DNA of 64,000 bases from Candidatus Gastranaerophilales bacterium (GCA_944325865.1 CALVBS010000004.1:124001-188000); one strand, 5' to 3'; positions 1 through 8,604 are shown, numbered from the stretch's first letter. Notes: generated from the letters alone by a model not told the origin. Translations and numbers: made by a program.

Positions 1-442
1 TAATAATTCGTTTTCCTTCATCAGGATTATATTTTTCAATAGTCCCGTCTTTATATTCAGTCTGAATAATTTCATGCCCGTTCTGTTCTATGACATTTGA
101 ACTTTTGACATTTTTACTGTTTTCATTAAGTCCGTTTATAAATTTAAACAAATCTTCATTTGTAATGGTAAGTTCTTTTTGTTTTCCAAAAAGACTTTCT
201 AAATATTTTTTTGCTTCTCGTTTAGAAAGGTTTGTATTTTTTGCATACTGCTTCAACATATTTTTTAAATTAGAAATTTCTCCGGCATCCAAAATATGAT
301 TACCGTCATCAATGGCATCAAATATTGCAAGCAAATTTTTATCCTTTAGTTGTTCACGTTTTAAGCCGCCTTTTAAATTTTCTAAATCAATTTTACCTGC
401 TTTACCTTTGTTTAATGAAAAATTATTGTAATCAGCCGTCAT
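1..442 (-). CDS. Hypothetical protein with EF-hand-like segment (3' part beyond the window)
   Basis: This gene runs off the left edge, so only its first 147 codons are visible. The start is the ATG at 440-442, preceded by a GGAAAGG ribosome site. Residues 41-55 (FDAIDDGNHILDAGE) resemble a degenerate EF-hand calcium loop, but the spacing from the central Gly to the last Glu is two residues too long for a canonical loop. The visible part has no signal peptide or membrane segment, and residues 128-137 hold a Y-x-D-G-T-type segment. Soluble lysine-rich proteins of this general kind, starting near a short Asn-rich stretch, recur in the window (for example at 29.4 kb). No function can be assigned; calcium binding is only a possibility. 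Confidence 0.6.
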   Translation of the reverse strand, partial: MTADYNNFSLNKGKAGKIDLENLKGGLKREQLKDKNLLAIFDAIDDGNHILDAGEISNLKNMLKQYAKNTNLSKREAKKYLESLFGKQKELTITNEDLFKFINGLNENSKNVKSSNVIEQNGHEIIQTEYKDGTIEKYNPDEGKRII

Positions 443-566
443 ACATACCTTTCCATATTAAGACTTTAAATACACTTCTATTAAACGTATCGGAATTTTT
501 TTATAGAGACTTTAATTAATCGTAACCATTTGTTACATAATTTTACATTCATGCTTTAATTAACAT

Positions 567-1430
567 ATGCAAATTTTTTTAACCGGAATTTTAGTTTTAA
601 TAAGAATATTGTCTAATTCACTAAGTAATGTTTTTCAAAAGAAACTGGCTGAATATGGAGAAAACCCTGTCTGTATAAATTTTATTAACTATCTTCTGCT
701 TGCTTTATTTTGTGTTCCGTTAATATTTCTGACTCATAACCAAACAATTCAAAACGGATTCTGGTTAAACGCACTAATTGGAGGAGTTTGCGGAGCTTTA
801 TGCAATTATTATATGGTTGAAGCACTTAAATACGGCGAACTTTCCGTTCTGGGTCCTATTAATTCTTATAAATCGGTTATAGGACTTATCTTTGCAATAT
901 TCTTACTCGGGGAAATTCCGGACTTTCATGGTCTCTTAGGAGTACTTTTAATTATATTCGGAAGTTATTTTATATTTGATACGCTCAATCCTATCAAAAT
1001 TGCGGAAAGAAAAGATATTCAATACCGTTTTCTGGCTTTATTTTTCTCTGCAATGGAGGCTGTTTTTATAAAAAAAGTAATTCTGCTATCCTCAATAAGG
1101 ATATCTTTTATTGCCAGCTGTTTTCTAGGTGCAATTTTCTCATACATTATTTTCAAACTTACAACTAAAACAAAATTAACTATTCCAAAACCCAAATCAG
1201 CACTACTATATTTATTAACCGCACTCTGCTTTGGTCTAATGACATATACGACTGCGGTTGTATTTAAACGAATTAACGTAGGATACGCATTATCACTTTT
1301 TCAACTATCAGTAATATTAAATCTTTTATTTGGCTGGAAAATATTTAAAGAAAAACATATTTTAAGGAAACTTACAGGCTCTGTTATTATTATATGTGGT
1401 GCCGTACTTGTAATAATTTTCTCCCATTAA
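567..1430 (+). CDS. EamA/DMT-family transporter
   Basis: This 287-residue protein is almost entirely hydrophobic, with about ten predicted membrane helices arranged as two halves (roughly residues 5-137 and 150-285). That is the usual layout of the EamA (drug/metabolite transporter) superfamily. The first half contains LGPINSYKSVIGLIFAIFLL, typical of the EamA repeat, and the second has the matching QLSVILNLLFGWKIFKEK segment. It would sit in the inner membrane and export or import a small metabolite that cannot be named from sequence. No clear Shine-Dalgarno precedes the ATG at 567, so the start is uncertain by a few codons. It is transcribed alone, towards the metal-efflux gene. Confidence 0.85.
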   Translation: MQIFLTGILVLIRILSNSLSNVFQKKLAEYGENPVCINFINYLLLALFCVPLIFLTHNQTIQNGFWLNALIGGVCGALCNYYMVEALKYGELSVLGPINSYKSVIGLIFAIFLLGEIPDFHGLLGVLLIIFGSYFIFDTLNPIKIAERKDIQYRFLALFFSAMEAVFIKKVILLSSIRISFIASCFLGAIFSYIIFKLTTKTKLTIPKPKSALLYLLTALCFGLMTYTTAVVFKRINVGYALSLFQLSVILNLLFGWKIFKEKHILRKLTGSVIIICGAVLVIIFSH

Positions 1431-1445
1431 AGAATTTTATAGGAC

Positions 1446-1500
1446 TTGACAAAATATGAAAAATAATTTATCATAAGTATATACCCCACGGGGGTGTTGT
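1446..1500 (+). promoter_or_regulatory. dmeF promoter with CsoR/RcnR-type operator
   Basis: A -35 box TTGACA (1446-1451) and a -10 box TATCAT (1469-1474) are separated by exactly 17 bases. Just downstream, around the expected transcription start, lies ATACCCCACGGGGGTGT (1481-1497), with ACCCC (1483-1487) mirrored by GGGGT (1491-1495). C/G-tract palindromes flanked by A/T are the known operators of CsoR/RcnR-family repressors, and such a repressor is encoded at 2414-2686. Repression by blocking initiation is the natural inference. Confidence 0.75.
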
Positions 1501-1515
1501 ATCAAAGGAGGATAT

Positions 1516-2445
1516 ATGGACATAAATCATATTAAACAGGCCGAAAAGAAAACTTTTTTAGTCATTGTATTAACTTTAGTGACAATGATAGCGGAAATAG
1601 CTGTCGGATACTTTACTCATTCTATGGCATTATTCGCTGACGGCTGTCATATGGGAACCCATGCACTTGCCCTGTCTTTAACATTTTTCACCTACATTTT
1701 AATAACACGTTTCGCAACCTCGGACAGATTTGCCTTCGGCACAGGGAAATTTAGTACACTATCAGGATTTGCCAGTTCAATTCTCCTTGGATTAACCGGT
1801 ATATTTATTATTTTTGAATCTATAGAACGATTATTTCATCCGGAACAAATCGGCTTTAATGAAGCAATTCTGGTTGCAATAATAGGATTAGTTGTTAACG
1901 CATTATCAATTTTAATTATGGGAGACAACCACGACCATAATCACGGTCATAAGCACAGCCACGACAATGAAGCACACGACCACGATATTGATTCCCATAA
2001 AAAAGAACACAAAGAAGATTTCAACTTCAAAGCTGCATATATGCATATTCTTGCAGATGCTCTGACGTCTATTTTTGCAATAGTAGCATTGCTTGCCGGT
2101 AAATATTTCAACTGGATATTCCTTGACCCTGTTGTAGGATTTATCGGAGGTACAGTAATTTGTATCTGGGCCTATAACCTGATTAAATCAACAACTGCAA
2201 TTCTTGTTGATTGCGAAAATAAAGATACAAAAGCAAAAATAACAGAAACAATCAAAAATGATTGTTCAATAGAAGAACTCCACGTATGGGCTGCATCAGA
2301 AGACAATGTCAATGTTATTGCAAAAGTGGCAATTACAAACACTGAATGCACTGCTGATGATATCAAACACAAAATTGCAGAAACAGCAGCCATAAACAGC
2401 ATAACTGTTGAAATTACTTCAAAAGTTTGCCCAGAAGTGCACTAA
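1516..2445 (+). CDS. dmeF: Cation diffusion facilitator, DmeF-like Co/Ni efflux transporter
   Basis: This 309-residue inner-membrane exporter has six helices and the CDF architecture. Metal-site residues are visible in helix 2 (D42, H45, H49 in ADGCHMGTH) and helix 5 (H177 and D181 in HILAD). Between helices 4 and 5 lies a His-rich loop (138-165, ten His), and a cytoplasmic domain follows. The segments FGTGKFSTLSGFASS and HILADALTSIFAIVALLAG match the DmeF branch, whose characterised members expel Co(II)/Ni(II); Zn or Cd export cannot be excluded. The start is secure because AAAGGAGGA sits six bases before the ATG. The 3' end overlaps the convergent repressor gene by 32 bases. Expression is probably controlled by the operator at 1481-1500. 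Confidence 0.88.
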   Translation: MDINHIKQAEKKTFLVIVLTLVTMIAEIAVGYFTHSMALFADGCHMGTHALALSLTFFTYILITRFATSDRFAFGTGKFSTLSGFASSILLGLTGIFIIFESIERLFHPEQIGFNEAILVAIIGLVVNALSILIMGDNHDHNHGHKHSHDNEAHDHDIDSHKKEHKEDFNFKAAYMHILADALTSIFAIVALLAGKYFNWIFLDPVVGFIGGTVICIWAYNLIKSTTAILVDCENKDTKAKITETIKNDCSIEELHVWAASEDNVNVIAKVAITNTECTADDIKHKIAETAAINSITVEITSKVCPEVH

Positions 2446-2686
2446 ATTCTTCAATTTGCTTGTTTTTGGCAGTTTCATCATCATGTTCAAAAGTTTCTTT
2501 GACACAGTGAGACAAATGACTTGTCAAAATAGCAATATTGACCTTTTTCAAAATTGACTGAGTCGCTGATAACTGTGAACTGACCTCCAGACAATCACGA
2601 TTTTCGTCAATCATTTTCAATATACCGTCAATCTGCCCTTTCGCAGTTTTTAATAATCTTTCAATCTTGGCAGAATCCTGATGCAT
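2414..2686 (-). CDS. CsoR/RcnR-family metal-sensing transcriptional repressor
   Basis: This 90-residue all-helical repressor belongs to the CsoR/RcnR/FrmR family (DUF156). The metal-site pattern is C32, H57, C61, the Cys-His-Cys set seen in Cu(I)-sensing CsoR and in the cyanobacterial Ni sensor InrS; RcnR has His in the last position. H2 lies near the N-terminus, where RcnR also uses a His. Because the neighbour is a DmeF-type exporter, Ni or Co sensing is more likely than Cu. The start follows an AGAAGGAGG ribosome site. Its own promoter contains a second operator (2714-2731), so autoregulation is likely. It is convergent with dmeF, and the two genes overlap by 32 bases. Confidence 0.88.
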   Translation of the reverse strand: MHQDSAKIERLLKTAKGQIDGILKMIDENRDCLEVSSQLSATQSILKKVNIAILTSHLSHCVKETFEHDDETAKNKQIEEFSALLGKLLK

Positions 2687-2708
2687 AAAACCTCCTTCTC
2701 TACTATCT

Positions 2709-2737
2709 TACTATACCACAGTAGGGTGGTAATGAAA
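2709..2737 (-). promoter_or_regulatory. Promoter and operator of the CsoR/RcnR-type gene
   Basis: The inverted repeat TACCAC (2714-2719)/GTGGTA (2726-2731) flanks AGTAGG and resembles the operator in front of dmeF. Read on the minus strand it lies between and over a TTTTCA -35 and a TATAGT -10 with 17-base spacing; the -10 also has an upstream TG. A repressor bound here would block polymerase, which fits autorepression. Confidence 0.65.
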
Positions 2738-2796
2738 AGTTTTGTAATAATAGCAAAATTTATGTTAAAATATAAACAAAAGCAGGGAGAATGAAC

Positions 2797-3978
2797 GTGA
2801 AAAGAGCAGTAATAATTGTAATAGATTCAATGGGTATCGGGGCAATGGATGATTGCAAAGATTTTAACGATATACCTGAATGTAATACATTAAAACATGT
2901 TTGTGAATTTAATAACGGGCTAAATGTTCCAAATCTTGAAAAAATGGGGCTTGGAAATATTCAGGATTTTAAAGGAATTGCAAAATGTAAAACGCCAATC
3001 GCACAATACGGAACTTTAATCGAGAAATCAAAAGGAAAAGATACTACCACAGGTCACTGGGAAATAGCCGGACTGGTCTCTGAAAAACCATTTGCGACTT
3101 ATCCGGAAGGATTTCCTGAAGAACTTATTACAAAGTTTATCAAAGAAACGGGCTGCGGAGGCATTCTTGCAAATAAAGCTGCAAGCGGTACTGCGATAAT
3201 TGAAGCATTAAATGAAGAACATCAAAAAACAAAATTTCCTATAATTTATACATCGGCAGACAGCGTATTTCAAATTGCACTTGATACAGACATAATTCCG
3301 CTTGAAACTCTTTATCAATGGTGTGAAATTGCAAGAAAAATTCTTGATGAGGGGAATTATAATGTATCAAGAGTAATCGCACGCCCTTACAAAATAATTG
3401 ACGGTAAACCAACAAGAATTTCAAAAGACAGAAGAGATTATTCAATGGTGCCTAGACGTACAATATTAAATGAAATAAAAGAAAAAGGCGGAAAAGTAAT
3501 CGGGATAGGTAAAATTGAAGATATTTTTTCTAAATCGGGAATTACGCATGCAATCCATACCGGCTCCAACAAAGAAGGCCTGGAATTAACAGTAAAAGCA
3601 ATCAAAAATAGCCTTGAACTGGGGAAAATAGCATATTCGGATTACACAGAAACAAATACCGAAAACCAACCGATTTTAATTTTTACCAACCTTGTGGATA
3701 CGGATATGCTGTTCGGTCACAGAAATGATGCAAAAGGTTATGGAAAAGCCATTGAAGAAATTGACAGTTATATTCCGGATATTATTAATTCAATGCAGGA
3801 TGATGATATTTTGATAATAACTGCCGACCATGGCTGCGACCCTTGTGTTCCAGGGACAGATCATACAAGAGAAAAAGTTCCTGTACTTGTTTACGGGAAA
3901 AAACTCTGCGGGAAAAACCTCGGAAGTATTACTGGATTTGATTATATAGCAAATTTAATAAAAGACTGGATATTTTAA
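2797..3978 (+). CDS. deoB: Phosphopentomutase
   Basis: This enzyme interconverts ribose-1-phosphate (or deoxyribose-1-phosphate) and the 5-phosphate in nucleoside salvage. About 393 residues is the normal length for DeoB. Alkaline-phosphatase-superfamily features are visible: the N-terminal metal Asp in VIDSMGIG, the phosphorylated Thr in KDTTTGHWE, and the C-terminal metal ligands in TADHGCDP and TDHTRE. I prefer the GTG at 2797 because the GGAG at 2786-2789 lies seven bases before it but only one base before the ATG at 2791. The gene stands alone on the plus strand; the purine-type phosphorylase mtnP is far away at 39 kb. Identification is secure. Confidence 0.95.
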   Translation: MKRAVIIVIDSMGIGAMDDCKDFNDIPECNTLKHVCEFNNGLNVPNLEKMGLGNIQDFKGIAKCKTPIAQYGTLIEKSKGKDTTTGHWEIAGLVSEKPFATYPEGFPEELITKFIKETGCGGILANKAASGTAIIEALNEEHQKTKFPIIYTSADSVFQIALDTDIIPLETLYQWCEIARKILDEGNYNVSRVIARPYKIIDGKPTRISKDRRDYSMVPRRTILNEIKEKGGKVIGIGKIEDIFSKSGITHAIHTGSNKEGLELTVKAIKNSLELGKIAYSDYTETNTENQPILIFTNLVDTDMLFGHRNDAKGYGKAIEEIDSYIPDIINSMQDDDILIITADHGCDPCVPGTDHTREKVPVLVYGKKLCGKNLGSITGFDYIANLIKDWIF

Positions 3979-4000
3979 ATTTTTGTTTTATAATATGTTT

Positions 4001-4016
4001 GTGAACTTTTGTTCAC
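4001..4016. promoter_or_regulatory. Palindrome in front of the ferredoxin gene
   Basis: GTGAAC-TTTT-GTTCAC is a perfect six-base inverted repeat just downstream of a TATAAT hexamer (3989-3994), at the expected transcription start, 33 bases before the ferredoxin start codon. It could be an operator for a dimeric regulator. It resembles CRP/FNR half sites, but the centre is eight bases rather than six wide. The cognate protein is not identifiable here. Confidence 0.45.
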
Positions 4017-4048
4017 GATATGTTGATAAATAATAAGGAGAAAGTAAA

Positions 4049-4225
4049 ATGTCAGTAAAAGTTGAATCTTCATGTATTGCTTGCGGTGCTTGTGAATCAA
4101 TTTGCGACGCAGTATTTAAAGTAGAAGATATCGCAACTGTTGATGAATCAGCAGTAGCAGATAACATGGATTGTGTTAAAGAAGCAGCAGATGCTTGCCC
4201 GGTTGGTGCAATCATTGTTGAATAA
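4049..4225 (+). CDS. Small 4Fe-4S ferredoxin (58 residues)
   Basis: This single-cluster bacterial ferredoxin is an electron carrier for anaerobic redox reactions. Expected cluster ligands are C9, C12, C15 (CIACGAC) and C50 followed by Pro (ACPVGAI). Two extra cysteines, C19 and C42, fall exactly where Thermotoga-type one-cluster ferredoxins form a disulfide (same spacing, shifted by one residue). The protein is very acidic, as usual for this family. The start is fixed by AAGGAGAAAG nine bases upstream. It is a one-gene unit ending at a strong terminator; nothing in the neighbourhood identifies its redox partner. Confidence 0.95.
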   Translation: MSVKVESSCIACGACESICDAVFKVEDIATVDESAVADNMDCVKEAADACPVGAIIVE

Positions 4226-4247
4226 TTAACATTTTCACAATATTAAA

Positions 4248-4281
4248 AACAGACCGAAAATTTTTTCGGTCTGTTTTTTTT
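4248..4281 (+). terminator. Rho-independent terminator after the ferredoxin gene
   Basis: ACAGACCGAAAA pairs with TTTTCGGTCTGT around a two-base centre and is followed by a run of T. It closes the ferredoxin transcript and also lies beyond the end of the convergent gene at 4302. Confidence 0.9.
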
Positions 4282-4301
4282 ACTACTTTTACAAGACTTT
4301 A

Positions 4302-4766
4302 TTAAAATGAACAGGTCATTTGAATTTTTTTCTGCCCTGATGCCAATTCACTGTTTAATGTTGCATAATTAATATCTGCCGGCGGAACAGGTCTATATTG
4401 TTCATCAAGGTAATTGTTTACCGTACATTTTAAATCCTGACTTCCGTTAGATGTTGTAATTTGTCCTCCTGAACTGTTAAGACTGTTGAGGTCATTTACA
4501 ACCTGTTCGGCAAGCTGCCGGTGCATTTGTTCCAGATTATCAACCCTTTGAGATACGTTTGTTAATTCATTACTCAAAGTTACAATTCCGCTGCGGACAT
4601 CGGAAAGACCGCCTTTTGCCTGTGAATCAGAAATAGAATCAAAATTACTCGCAGTTTCCTGAGCATCTATATTTGCGGAATTTGTTCCCGAAATTAACGA
4701 TGCAGAAAAAATCATTCCAACAATTATTACACAAACAGCAAGAGTCATCATCAACATCTTATTCAT
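4302..4766 (-). CDS. Hypothetical single-pass envelope protein with coiled coil
   Basis: This 154-residue protein is of unknown function. Residues 3-27 form one hydrophobic helix (signal anchor or uncleaved signal peptide), so most of the chain is probably periplasmic. Residues 56-95 show a heptad-like pattern (SDVRSGIVTLSNELTNVSQR onward) typical of a short coiled coil, followed by a Ser/Asn/Gly-rich linker and a C-terminal segment with two cysteines (C114 and C152) that could form a disulfide. The start is secure, with AAAGGAGAA ahead of the ATG. It is divergent from mutS2. It lacks a prepilin motif. I do not recognise a family. Confidence 0.7.
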   Translation of the reverse strand: MNKMLMMTLAVCVIIVGMIFSASLISGTNSANIDAQETASNFDSISDSQAKGGLSDVRSGIVTLSNELTNVSQRVDNLEQMHRQLAEQVVNDLNSLNSSGGQITTSNGSQDLKCTVNNYLDEQYRPVPPADINYATLNSELASGQKKIQMTCSF

Positions 4767-4874
4767 ACAAATTTTCTCCTTTTTTTGCTAATTATAACAT
4801 GGCATAAATTTTACAGTTCCATCAAAAAAACGAGATTTAAAGCCATCCGGCTTTTTTGTGCTAACATAAATGAT

Positions 4875-7241
4875 ATGGATATAGTATCAAAAAGTCTCAA
4901 CTCGCTTGAATATGATAAGGTTCTCACGGAACTTGCAAAATTTGCAAAAATCAAACAAAGCCGTGAACTCTGTCTTACACTTCTGCCGTTCGACAATAAA
5001 GAAAAAATAATAACTGAAATTTTATTTACAAGAGAAGCAAAACAAATTCTTGATATGCCGGCCGATATTCCGATTGAATTTGTAGCTGATATTACAGCAA
5101 TTCAAAAGAATTCACTTGCAAGCTACCTAAATGAAGAAGAACTTATTGATACAGCAAAAACAATGCGTACATCTCGGCTGGTTAAAAATTTCCTTAACGA
5201 AAACGGTGAACCTGCCGGTAAACTTAAAGGAATCTCAGAAAGCCTGATTTCAGAAAAAGAAATTGAAGACAGGATTCTAAATACCTTTGATTCTGATATG
5301 CAGATAAAAAAAGATGCAACACCGGAATTAAAAGGACTTTTTGCCTCATTACGGGACACAGAAAAGGCATTAAAAGCAAAAGTTACAGATTTATTAAATT
5401 CCACCGAGTTTACAAAACATCTTCAGGAAACTATTTACACAACTAGAGATGAGAGAATCGTTTTTCAAGTAAAAGCTTCCTCAAAAAGCAAAGTTAAAGG
5501 TATTGTACACGATGTTTCCGCAACAAATAAAACATTTTACATAGAACCTGAAAGCATTGTTCCCATAAACAACAAAATAAGGGAACTGCACGCACAAATT
5601 CACGCAGAATTTGTAAAAATACTTGCAGAATTGACTCAACTTGTTAAACTTCATATTAAAGCGATAAAATATAGTGAAGAAATGCTGGCAAAAATTGATT
5701 TTCATTTTGCCAAAGCCCGCTATGCCGTAAAAATTCAAGCAACAGAACCAGAAATAATTCAAACAAAAGAAATTATTCTTGAAAATATGCGACACCCGCT
5801 TTTAATCGGAGTTGCAGAACACATAGTTGCAAACAATTTTGAAATTGGCAAAGATTACAGGTCAATAATAATCACAGGCTCAAACACCGGCGGTAAAACA
5901 GTCACATTAAAGACAGTAGGACTATTTATATTGCTTGCAAAATCAGGAATGTTTTTACCATGCACTATGGCAAAGATTTATCCGTTCACACAAATTTTTG
6001 CAGATATAGGGGATGCACAAAGTATTCAGCAAAGTCTTTCTACATTTTCATCACATATGACTAACATTATAGAAATAGTCAAAAATTGTGACAGTGAAAC
6101 ATTTATACTACTTGATGAAATTTGTGCCGGTACAGACCCGCAGGAAGGAGCAGTTCTCGCACGGGTCATCCTTGAAAACATAACTTCAAAAGGTGCATAT
6201 TCAACGGTTACGACCCATTACGGAGAACTTAAGGCACTGGAATATTCAGACCCGAACTTTAAAAATGCGTCGGTAGAATTTGATACAGAATCTCTAAAAC
6301 CAACATATAAACTACTTATAGGAATTCCAGGTCTCAGCAATGCTATATCAATATCCTCAACACTCGGGCTGCCAAAAGAAATTACGGATAAGGCAAAAGA
6401 AATCCTAACCTCTGAAAAAGACAATTCCATAGCTGTTGTTGAAAAATTACAGGAGACCCAGCAAAAACTTTCTGAAAACCTGAAAGAAGCAGAAGAATTA
6501 AAGGAAGATTCCGAACTAATAAAAAAAGAATACGAAGAAAATTTATCTGCAATCAAAAAAGATAAAAAGAAAACAATAAAAAGTATAAAAGAAAAATTTA
6601 ACCACGAAATGCTTGACGTAAAAGCTGAAATAAAAAGTATTCTTGAGGAATTAAGAAAAGAAAAATCCGAAAAAATTGCTCGTCGCTCGTATGCAAGACT
6701 GGCAAAACTTGAACAGAATTTCAGAGAAAAAACAGATGATTACGAGGATAAAGAACAGTACGCCGAAATCAACTGGGATAATGTCAAAATTAATGACAAA
6801 TTAATTCTGAAAGATATTCACTCAATAGTGGAAGTGCTTACTCTACCCGATAAACACGGGAGTCTTCTTGTACAAATGGGCAATATAAAAACAAAAATAA
6901 AAAAGAATAAACTTGCTCCCTACGATAAAAATTATGAAAATAAACCTAACGGCTATCGTCCGTCAAACTTTACACCTTTTGAATATAAAAGAATTACTCT
7001 CTCTAACCGGCTTGATATAAGAGGCTACAGAGTAGAAGATGCCCTTGATGAACTTGAACAGTATTTAGATAAAGCAAGCTTGGCAAATCTTACTCCTGTT
7101 ACAATTATACACGGACACGGCACGGGAGCTTTAAAGAGTTCTGTAAGAGATTTTCTTTCAACTTCTCCGTATGTTGCCAAATTCAGACCCGGTGAAGATT
7201 CCGAAGGCGGCGACGGCGTCAGTGTTGTTGATATTAACTAA
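4875..7241 (+). CDS. mutS2: MutS2-type ATPase with C-terminal Smr domain
   Basis: MutS2 proteins act on branched or stalled DNA and, in Bacillus, on collided ribosomes. This 788-residue copy has the usual order: N-terminal core and clamp helices, ATPase with Walker A ITGSNTGGKT and Walker B/signature FILLDEICAGTDPQEGA, a long Lys/Glu-rich coiled coil (about 520-630), a KOW-like segment, and a C-terminal Smr nuclease domain with LDIRG and HGHGTGALK. I place the start at 4875 (MDIVSKSL) because family members begin at this conserved LEYDKVLTELA region. The 30 extra codons upstream (from 4785) lie over the promoter of the divergent gene. There is no mutL or mutS partner nearby. Confidence 0.93.
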   Translation: MDIVSKSLNSLEYDKVLTELAKFAKIKQSRELCLTLLPFDNKEKIITEILFTREAKQILDMPADIPIEFVADITAIQKNSLASYLNEEELIDTAKTMRTSRLVKNFLNENGEPAGKLKGISESLISEKEIEDRILNTFDSDMQIKKDATPELKGLFASLRDTEKALKAKVTDLLNSTEFTKHLQETIYTTRDERIVFQVKASSKSKVKGIVHDVSATNKTFYIEPESIVPINNKIRELHAQIHAEFVKILAELTQLVKLHIKAIKYSEEMLAKIDFHFAKARYAVKIQATEPEIIQTKEIILENMRHPLLIGVAEHIVANNFEIGKDYRSIIITGSNTGGKTVTLKTVGLFILLAKSGMFLPCTMAKIYPFTQIFADIGDAQSIQQSLSTFSSHMTNIIEIVKNCDSETFILLDEICAGTDPQEGAVLARVILENITSKGAYSTVTTHYGELKALEYSDPNFKNASVEFDTESLKPTYKLLIGIPGLSNAISISSTLGLPKEITDKAKEILTSEKDNSIAVVEKLQETQQKLSENLKEAEELKEDSELIKKEYEENLSAIKKDKKKTIKSIKEKFNHEMLDVKAEIKSILEELRKEKSEKIARRSYARLAKLEQNFREKTDDYEDKEQYAEINWDNVKINDKLILKDIHSIVEVLTLPDKHGSLLVQMGNIKTKIKKNKLAPYDKNYENKPNGYRPSNFTPFEYKRITLSNRLDIRGYRVEDALDELEQYLDKASLANLTPVTIIHGHGTGALKSSVRDFLSTSPYVAKFRPGEDSEGGDGVSVVDIN

Positions 7242-7295
7242 ATTGAATATTTATATTTTTGACAAAAATCTTTATTCCAAATAATAAAATAACCC

Positions 7296-7323
7296 TTGTA
7301 GAATTTCCTAAATGTGCTAATAT
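7296..7323 (+). promoter_or_regulatory. Possible promoter of the PepT-like peptidase gene
   Basis: TTGTAG (7296-7301) and TAATAT (7318-7323, preceded by TGC as in extended -10 elements) are 16 bases apart. The -10 lies about 22 bases before the start codon. A second TTGACA at 7259-7264 could also serve with TAATAA at 7282-7287. Confidence 0.45.
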
Positions 7324-7345
7324 ATATATTAACAAGGGAGAGATT

Positions 7346-8506
7346 ATGATTTTAAATGAAATTCGCGAAAAATACGAGCTGGTAGATTTGTTTTGCAATC
7401 TTGCAGAGATTCCGTCACCATCGTTAAAAGAAAAAAAAGTTTCCGATTGGATTATGGAATACTGCAAACATCATAAAATTCCTTGTAAATACGATAATTA
7501 TGAAAATATTTATATAAATATTCCTGCAACCGATTCGACAAAACAACCGCTACTTCTGTCATCACATATGGACGTAATCGGTGATGACTCTCCCGTAAAA
7601 ACTTATCTTGACGGAAATTTTATAAGAGCAGAAGGAAGAACTCTCGGTGCCGATGACAAAGCAGGTGTTGCAAATGCTTTATATCTGGCAAAATGGCTTG
7701 TTGAAAATAATTTAAAACATGGCGGACTTGAAATTATATTCACCAGAGATGAAGAATCCGGAATGTCAGGAATTAAACATGTGGATTTTTCGACAATTAA
7801 ATCAAAATATGTTCTGGTATGCGACAGCGATAGTTTAGGACAGTTGATGACTTCCGGTGCAAGTTATACTCTTGCAACAATAGAGGTGAATTCTTTTAAA
7901 GGCGGACATTCAGGAATAGATATAGCAGACAGAACAAGAGAGAATGCTGCAAAACTAATTGCGGATATTGTTGCTAATCTGCCGCAGGGCGTTTATTACT
8001 CTGAAGATTGCAAAGTCGTAACGTCTTGTAATATCGGGGGAATCATCTCGGGAAATCCTGACGTCACAAATGTCATTAATACTTATGGGAAGGCTACATA
8101 TTCCATAAGAAGTTCCAGCAGAAAATATGAACAGGAACTCAAAGACAGAATGCAGTTTGAAGTTGATGAATTTAACAAAGAATATGACAGTATAGCAAAG
8201 GCTGAATTAACCTTTGAAGAACACCTTCCTCCGTTTGAAAAAGTTGAGGATGAATATATTCCGATACTTTTTGAAACCGCAGCCAGAAAAGTCGGTGTTA
8301 CTCCGGAAATTTCATCATTCCATGCAGGTGCCGAAACTCATATCTATGCAAATAATAAAAATGCTGACGGACAACCTTTTGCCCCATATCTTGCTGGCTT
8401 AGCAACCGTATGTAATATGCATTCAAAAGAAGAATATCTCGATTATAAAACACTTCTTAAAGGTCAGGAACTTCTGCAGGAATTTTTCAGAAGTTATAAT
8501 AAATAA
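7346..8506 (+). CDS. Peptidase T-like M20-family metallopeptidase
   Basis: This 386-residue, probably cytosolic, zinc aminopeptidase belongs to the M20 family, PepT-like branch; relatives release N-terminal residues from di- and tripeptides. Conserved metal and catalytic positions are visible: LLSSHMDVIG (His and Asp), LGADDKAGVA (bridging Asp), FTRDEESGMSG (catalytic Glu-Glu pair), VCDSDS (Asp) and SSFHAGAETHIY near the end. The dimerisation domain sits between, around GGHSGIDIADRTRENA. The start at 7346 follows AAGGGAG and matches where the family begins; an upstream in-frame extension to 7259 overlaps the promoter. The natural substrate cannot be told from sequence. Confidence 0.87.
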   Translation: MILNEIREKYELVDLFCNLAEIPSPSLKEKKVSDWIMEYCKHHKIPCKYDNYENIYINIPATDSTKQPLLLSSHMDVIGDDSPVKTYLDGNFIRAEGRTLGADDKAGVANALYLAKWLVENNLKHGGLEIIFTRDEESGMSGIKHVDFSTIKSKYVLVCDSDSLGQLMTSGASYTLATIEVNSFKGGHSGIDIADRTRENAAKLIADIVANLPQGVYYSEDCKVVTSCNIGGIISGNPDVTNVINTYGKATYSIRSSSRKYEQELKDRMQFEVDEFNKEYDSIAKAELTFEEHLPPFEKVEDEYIPILFETAARKVGVTPEISSFHAGAETHIYANNKNADGQPFAPYLAGLATVCNMHSKEEYLDYKTLLKGQELLQEFFRSYNK

Positions 8507-8581
8507 CAGGTTTATAAAAAAGCATTTTCCATTTTATTGTAATCTTATATTTTAAGTGATAAACTTTTCATGTAGCAGTTA

Positions 8582-8604
8582 GGGGGGTCCACCCCGGGGG
8601 CAGT
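8582..8604 (+). other. GC-rich hairpin in the thrS leader
   Basis: In an otherwise AT-rich 170-base gap there is GGGGGGTCCACCCCGGGGG. GGGG-TCCA-CCCC can fold as a hairpin, and CCCCGGGG is itself a palindrome, so alternative pairings exist. A CCGG-AATCTG-CCGG hairpin follows at about 8641. I see no T-box consensus, anticodon-like specifier or terminator, so its role in thrS control is open. Confidence 0.4.

Noticed and set aside
8582-8600. G runs before thrS as another phase-variation tract
   Set aside because: Runs of five and six G are outside any coding frame; a stop codon at 8613 separates them from the synthetase.
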